Shown: positions 4,104 through 7,787 of the stretch, in pieces | How positions within the stretch are numbered: the first letter of the stretch is position 1 | How the letters are laid out: every line of letters starts with the position of its first letter | Assembly: GCA_947624755.1 (NCBI GenBank) | Contig: CANQLQ010000089.1 | Location: 1 to 7,787 of the forward strand | Direction: 5' to 3' | DNA length: 7,787 nucleotides | Origin: an uncultured Clostridia bacterium | GTDB lineage: Bacteria > Bacillota > Clostridia > Oscillospirales > Acutalibacteraceae | Made by a program: the position numbers and the translations under genes | Notes under the pieces: model-generated | Told to the model about the DNA's origin: nothing | Database searches by the model: none | Seen by the model: only the letters and a program-made list of their open reading frames with translations

Positions 4104-6500
4104 ATGGTAGAAGTAAAAACTTTGCTTGATGATGTACGTACATATTGGAAAATACCTATGCGCGGACGTTATATGAACTTCAAAGAAATTGCAGCCTATG
4201 CCGGAGGCGGTATTGGCGCATATTTCATTATTACGCTTGGCTCAACTCTTATGATTTCAAGCACAAATATGATTGTCGGCAACGGTATCGGAATCGGATT
4301 TAAGGATATGTATGTCCTCTATCTTATTGCGACTCTTGCCAATATTCCTCTTACCGCCGTCAGAGCTAATATGATAGACAACGTGCGCGGTAAGGGCGGT
4401 AAATACAGACCTTATCTTTTAAAAATGGGTATTCCGACCGCTGTTATTGCAGCGGCGTATGTCTGGTTCCCTTACAATATATTCGAGTCAATTTTTATCG
4501 GTCAGATATTTGGAATAGACAAGGCATATATCGCAAAATGCGCCCTTGTTCTTGTGTGGAATCTGCTTCTTACCTTCTATTTCAATTTCTTCAATGATGC
4601 TTATACAAACCTTATCCATGTTCTTTCGCCCAATACGCAGGAAAGAACCGATGTGTTAGCAATTAAGTCGGTTGTTTATTCGCTTGCGCCGTCAATAATA
4701 AATATCGCACTTCCGTCAATTGCAGGTTTTGTCGCAGACGGCAACCTTTATGACATCAGGGTTTACAGATATTCTTACCCCGTTTTCGCAATAATCGGTA
4801 TCGCTCTTACGATTATCGTTTATGCGAATACAAGCGAAAAAATCGTTCAGGCGAAAACACATACAATTCAGATTAGCTTCATTGATTCTTTCAAGGCTGT
4901 TGCAAAGAACAAGTATTTCTGGATTATTGCCCTTGCGGGCTGGCTTGGTTTTCTTGAAGGCGCTTACGGCTCAATTCTTGACTGGTCTTTTTCATACGGT
5001 CATGCCTGCACAGGACCGCAGATGTCGCTGATAAGAGGAATTATAAGCAACTCCTCTCTTTGGGGTATGCTTGTTGCTCCGCTTTGTGTTCGTAAGTTCG
5101 GCAAGAAGCGCACACTTGTCGGTATAAACCTTATGAATGTTGTCTGCATTCTTGCCATGGGTATCAATACAAACAGTATTATTTGGCTTGCAATATGCGT
5201 CTATATCAACTGGTTCTTCGGAGCATTTGAGCAGATTACAACTCCCGCTATCCAGGCCGATATTCGTGACTATCATCAATATAAAACCGGTGAACGTGTT
5301 GACGGAATGTTTGCAACCGTTACAACAATCGGCAATATTGTCACTCTCGCTACATCGCTTGTTCTTCCGTTCATTTATGAATCCTACGGACTCAAAGAGG
5401 GCAACGGATACGAACATTATATGGATATCCTCGACGTTAAAACAGGCGACCCGACGCTTCTTCATAAGGTTATCATAGCCCTTATACTTATGGCCGCTTT
5501 TGGTGCATTCCTTAATGTTGTTCCCTATTTCTTCTATGACCTTTCTGAAAGAGAACAGAAGAGTATTATTCAAATCCTTAAAATCCGTGCAATGTTTGAA
5601 GACTATGGCAACGGTATGCTCAATGACGGAAATATCGTTGAAACCGTTGAAATTATCCGTAACGCCCGACAGATGGCGGAAGCAGAGCCTAAGATTATTG
5701 ATAAAAATTCTTATAGGTCTGTTTCCGACAAAGCACAGCGCAAGCAAGCAAAGAAACAGTATAAGGCGGACAAAGAATATAACGAAAACATTGAAATTTC
5801 AAAGCTTGTTAAGAAAGAGCTTGATAAGTTCCAAGATGAAACATATCAGATTCAGGTTAAGGCAAACCTTGACGTTTATGAAGCGGGACTTGAAGGTCTT
5901 CTTATAATGAATTATGATGTTCTCAAGCAAGAGCTTGCCAAGGCTAAAGCTTTGTCCAAAGCAACTGCCGAGGAAAAAGAGCTTCGCAAATTCAAGATTG
6001 AAATTGCAAAGAAAAAGATGTCGGCTTGCAGCGCAATAGCAAAATATTATGCAGATCCTTTAACCTTTGTTCAGCCTGACTATGCCGTTCTTGAAACTTA
6101 CTTCAATGAAGAAGATGAATGTGATGAAAGAATATCCATTCTTGTCAATAAAATGAATGATCTCAAAGGCGAGGACGGTTCAAAAGATGAAGTAAAGTCT
6201 ATCAAAGCCGAAATAAAAGAGATTCAGATAAAGAAGAAAGACGCTCAGAAGGCACAGAAGGTAGAAATGGATAAGCACGCACGTTTTGCACGCGCCGCGA
6301 AGCCATACCTTGACGCCGAAAAAATTATCCGTCAGAAAGAAAACTATACTCACCTTGATGAAATTGAAGCTGTTTATGATGAAGCAAAAGCCCGCTATGA
6401 AGCAAAGCTTGCCGAAGATGAAGCAAGAATCATTGCCGAAGCAAAGGCTGACGCTGAATATAAAGAAATGGTAAAAGCTCAAAAGAAAATTAAAAAATAA
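4104..6500 (+). CDS. GPH/MelB-like MFS transporter with long charged C-terminal tail
   Basis: This is a 798-residue membrane protein. Residues about 25-478 form a 12-helix major facilitator of the glycoside-pentoside-hexuronide:cation symporter type (MFS_2). The loop DNVRGKGGKYRPY (92-104) matches the family's D-x-GR-x-RP signature, and a second loop, VRKFGKKRTLVG, follows helix 8. Such proteins usually import sugars or glycosides with Na+ or H+ and are about 450-480 residues long. Here a further 320 residues follow, starting at DLSEREQKSI (479). They are rich in Lys, Glu and Ala, with heptad-like stretches that suggest coiled coils, and end in KKIKK. The tail should be cytoplasmic. I recognise no domain in it. 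Reading frame and codon use run smoothly across the junction, so it is not an assembly fusion. The start is chosen from AAAGGAGAG 7 nt upstream. Substrate unknown; no sugar-degrading gene is nearby. Confidence 0.85.
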   Translation: MVEVKTLLDDVRTYWKIPMRGRYMNFKEIAAYAGGGIGAYFIITLGSTLMISSTNMIVGNGIGIGFKDMYVLYLIATLANIPLTAVRANMIDNVRGKGGKYRPYLLKMGIPTAVIAAAYVWFPYNIFESIFIGQIFGIDKAYIAKCALVLVWNLLLTFYFNFFNDAYTNLIHVLSPNTQERTDVLAIKSVVYSLAPSIINIALPSIAGFVADGNLYDIRVYRYSYPVFAIIGIALTIIVYANTSEKIVQAKTHTIQISFIDSFKAVAKNKYFWIIALAGWLGFLEGAYGSILDWSFSYGHACTGPQMSLIRGIISNSSLWGMLVAPLCVRKFGKKRTLVGINLMNVVCILAMGINTNSIIWLAICVYINWFFGAFEQITTPAIQADIRDYHQYKTGERVDGMFATVTTIGNIVTLATSLVLPFIYESYGLKEGNGYEHYMDILDVKTGDPTLLHKVIIALILMAAFGAFLNVVPYFFYDLSEREQKSIIQILKIRAMFEDYGNGMLNDGNIVETVEIIRNARQMAEAEPKIIDKNSYRSVSDKAQRKQAKKQYKADKEYNENIEISKLVKKELDKFQDETYQIQVKANLDVYEAGLEGLLIMNYDVLKQELAKAKALSKATAEEKELRKFKIEIAKKKMSACSAIAKYYADPLTFVQPDYAVLETYFNEEDECDERISILVNKMNDLKGEDGSKDEVKSIKAEIKEIQIKKKDAQKAQKVEMDKHARFARAAKPYLDAEKIIRQKENYTHLDEIEAVYDEAKARYEAKLAEDEARIIAEAKADAEYKEMVKAQKKIKK

Positions 6501-6537
6501 GCGATCCCGGTTTGTTCGGGGCTGCACAAAACGTATT

Positions 6538-6563
6538 ACCTCTCCTTTTGGGGAGGTTTTTTT
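6538..6563 (+). terminator. Intrinsic terminator after the transporter gene
   Basis: The stem CCTCTCC (6539-6545) / GGGGAGG (6550-6556), with one T-G pair and an outer A-T pair, encloses TTTT and is followed by seven T (6557-6563). It lies 38 nt after the transporter stop. A smaller hairpin, CCCG (6506-6509) / CGGG (6517-6520), precedes it. Confidence 0.92.
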
Positions 6564-6581
6564 GCGGGTTTGCTCTTTAAC

Positions 6582-6633
6582 TAAGGAATCACTGATTAAT
6601 TCAGGGCAGCTTGTATTAATCAGTGCTTCCCTA
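6582..6633. mobile_element. Internally deleted miniature copy of the MITE-like element
   Basis: Both ends of the 173-bp element are present (left to 6600, right from 6615), with one substitution each: T6589 for G and C6631 for T. Only 14 nt remain between the arms: TCAGGG from the left end joined to CAGCTTGT from the right end. The full copy has GGGT at both corresponding places (631-634 and 746-749), so a deletion between these short direct repeats explains the junction. TA flanks both core ends. The 52 bp fold as a hairpin just after the transporter terminator. Confidence 0.85.
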
Positions 6634-6660
6634 ATAATTAATCAGACTTATTATGAAAAT

Positions 6661-6688
6661 TTGAGAAAAAAGGGTAAGCGGATATAAG
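6661..6688 (+). promoter_or_regulatory. Possible promoter of the sigma/anti-sigma operon
   Basis: TTGAGA (6661-6666) and TATAAG (6683-6688) are 16 bp apart, giving a start near 6695 and a leader of about 95 nt. A second, ECF-like possibility is TGTAACCTTTT at 6724-6734, which resembles the GGAAC-plus-T-run -35 of ECF promoters, but I see no convincing CGTC-type -10. Either could serve; autoregulation would need the second. Confidence 0.3.
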
Positions 6689-6754
6689 ATACTGTGCTAA
6701 AAAAGAGATACAGAAATATTTTATGTAACCTTTTGCTGCTCTTGATTGTTAATA

Positions 6755-6791
6755 TAGTGAAAGGACCTTTCACTAAGGCGGTGAAACAATG
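6755..6791 (+). promoter_or_regulatory. Mutually exclusive hairpins over the sigma factor ribosome binding site
   Basis: TAGTGAAAGG (6755-6764) and CCTTTCACTA (6766-6775) form a perfect inverted repeat with one central base. The same TTTCAC (6768-6773) can instead pair with GTGAAA (6781-6786), looping out TAAGGCG, the core of the Shine-Dalgarno sequence AAGGCGGTGA (6775-6784). ATG follows at 6789. Only one of the two stems can form at a time, so the segment could tune translation. It could equally be a DNA operator. Confidence 0.5.
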
Positions 6792-7274
6792 ACAGATGAT
6801 GATTTTATGCAAGCGGTCAAACGCAACAACCAAAGACTTTTTCTTATTGCGCTCTCTTTTACAAAAAGCTCTTATGATTCTGAGGATATTCTTCAAAATG
6901 TTTTTCTAAAGCTTTGGAAATACCCCAAGAGTTTTTCAAATAGTGAACATCTTGACAAATGGTTGACGGTTGTCTGCGTTAATGAAAGCAAAAACTACAT
7001 AAAATCGCCTTTTAAATATCATCAAAATATTGACGATTATGGATTTGTTTCATGCGCCGACTCTAACAATGCAGCCCAAACGGATTTATTTAATGCAGTT
7101 ATGGGTCTGTCAAAAAAAGAACGCACGGTAATTCATTTGTTTTACTACGAAAACTTATCAATAAAAGAAATTGCAAAATTGCTTAAAATTAAAGAGTCGG
7201 CAGTTAAAACGAGATTAAGCCGCGCAAGAGTTAAACTAAAAGAACAATTGGGAGATGAGTGGATAGATGAGTAA
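6789..7274 (+). CDS. ECF-type RNA polymerase sigma factor
   Basis: This is a 161-residue sigma-70 family protein with only regions 2 and 4, as in extracytoplasmic-function sigma factors that redirect RNA polymerase to a small stress or envelope regulon. Region 2 covers about 8-75 and includes YDSEDILQNVFLKLW (29-43), the core-binding and -10 melting helix. Region 4 spans 107-156: LSKKERTVIHLFYYENLSI, then the helix-turn-helix IKEIAKLLKIKESAVKTRLSRARVKLKE, which reads the -35. The RBS AAGGCGGTGA differs from the ideal AAGGAGGTGA by one base. Its last 8 bases overlap the next gene, the arrangement expected for a sigma factor with its membrane anti-sigma partner. Confidence 0.93.
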   Translation: MTDDDFMQAVKRNNQRLFLIALSFTKSSYDSEDILQNVFLKLWKYPKSFSNSEHLDKWLTVVCVNESKNYIKSPFKYHQNIDDYGFVSCADSNNAAQTDLFNAVMGLSKKERTVIHLFYYENLSIKEIAKLLKIKESAVKTRLSRARVKLKEQLGDEWIDE

Positions 7275-7740
7275 AAAACAATATATTGAAGCCTTTTCAA
7301 ACATTCATCCTTCCGATGAATCAATTGAAAGGATTATGAATATGACTAATAAAAAATATAGTGTTGGTTTTCGTAAAATACTGGTGATTGCGGCGGCGGT
7401 TATTGCTATTATCTGCTCTGCCGGTTTTGCTGCCGATGCAGCTACTGACGGCGCTGTTTCAAAAACGGTTTCGGAAGCTTTTGATACAGTATCAAAAATG
7501 ATAACTGTTTTGGTAAACGGAAAAGAAGCAGACGCCGAAGTCAATATAACAGAAAAAACAAATGCTGACGGTGAAAAGTATTACGATGCCGAAGTTAAGA
7601 TCAAAAGCCCGGATACCGACTCAGACTATGAATATAACATAAATTATTCAATAGCAAAGGATTCAATAGTAGGGGATTCCGATGAAATTGATGCGGCTAT
7701 AGCGGATGCATTAGAAATAGTAATTGAACAAACAGAATGA
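7267..7740 (+). CDS. Putative membrane anti-sigma factor
   Basis: This is a 157-residue one-pass membrane protein. Residues 1-36 are cytoplasmic and carry EAFSNIHPSDESIERIMNMTNKK, a segment resembling the short N-termini of clostridial ECF-linked anti-sigma proteins. A single transmembrane helix spans about 38-56 (ILVIAAAVIAIICSAGF), with the positive charges RK before it and acidic residues after, so the C-terminus faces outside. The external part of about 100 residues is acidic and holds a strand-rich stretch (VLVNGKEADAEVNITEKTN onward) that I cannot assign to a family. ATG 7267 overlaps the sigma gene's stop by 8 bases, with GGGAG at 7250-7254, so translation is probably coupled. The role follows mainly from position and topology: it would hold the sigma factor at the membrane until an outside signal. 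No zinc-binding HxxxCxxC motif is present. Confidence 0.7.
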   Translation: MSKKQYIEAFSNIHPSDESIERIMNMTNKKYSVGFRKILVIAAAVIAIICSAGFAADAATDGAVSKTVSEAFDTVSKMITVLVNGKEADAEVNITEKTNADGEKYYDAEVKIKSPDTDSDYEYNINYSIAKDSIVGDSDEIDAAIADALEIVIEQTE

Positions 7741-7787
7741 ACCTAAAGTATTTTAAAAGCTCTTTCAAGGGGTGTAGGCCGCAGCCT

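Noticed and set aside
4992..5747. 251-residue open frame on the minus strand inside the transporter gene
   Set aside because: It is the antisense of a clearly coding transporter, has no RBS, and its Cys/Asn-rich sequence shows no domain.
7305..7544. 79-residue minus-strand frame within the anti-sigma gene
   Set aside because: It is antisense to the membrane protein and its Ala/Thr-rich sequence simply mirrors the hydrophobic helix codons.

Overview
The window is AT-rich (roughly two-thirds A+T by eye). It uses strong AGGAG-type ribosome binding sites and carries proteins typical of gut Clostridia: a CatA-like acetyltransferase, a long GPH-type transporter and a small ECF sigma/anti-sigma pair. 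Together with the dispersed palindromic repeats this suggests a Firmicute of the Oscillospiraceae/Ruminococcus type. That placement is inference from style and content; no marker gene fixes the genus.

Layout from left to right. (1) A tRNA-Gly(GCC), missing its first two bases at the window edge, and a tRNA-Cys(GCA), followed by a clear intrinsic terminator. (2) An almost gene-free stretch (216-905) holding the frameshifted remnant of a small unknown gene (425-611), abutted by a complete 173-bp MITE-like element (606-778). (3) A CatA-like chloramphenicol acetyltransferase-family gene with its own promoter, then a single end of the same MITE, then a membrane acyltransferase-3-like gene. (4) A repeat island (about 2918-3164) at the 3' ends of two convergent genes. 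The gene on its right is a biotin-protein ligase on the minus strand that stops without the usual C-terminal domain, exactly where the island begins. (5) A divergent promoter region with overlapping palindromes, a long leader, and a 798-residue protein that joins a GPH/MelB-like transporter to a 320-residue charged, helix-rich cytoplasmic tail, followed by a terminator. (6) A 52-bp internally deleted copy of the MITE. (7) A translationally coupled ECF sigma factor and one-pass membrane protein (putative anti-sigma), preceded by two mutually exclusive hairpins around the sigma factor's ribosome binding site.

The genes do not form one pathway; most look like single transcription units separated by repeats. 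The only clear functional unit is the sigma/anti-sigma pair. What deserves most attention is the repeat biology: one MITE family in three states (full, internally deleted, solo end), a second element with degenerate terminal inverted repeats that seems to have cut off the end of a biotin ligase, and an 11-mer shared between that island and the region upstream of the CatA-like gene. The transporter tail and the switch-like leader of the sigma gene come next. I do not see a convincing new defence or biosynthetic system here.
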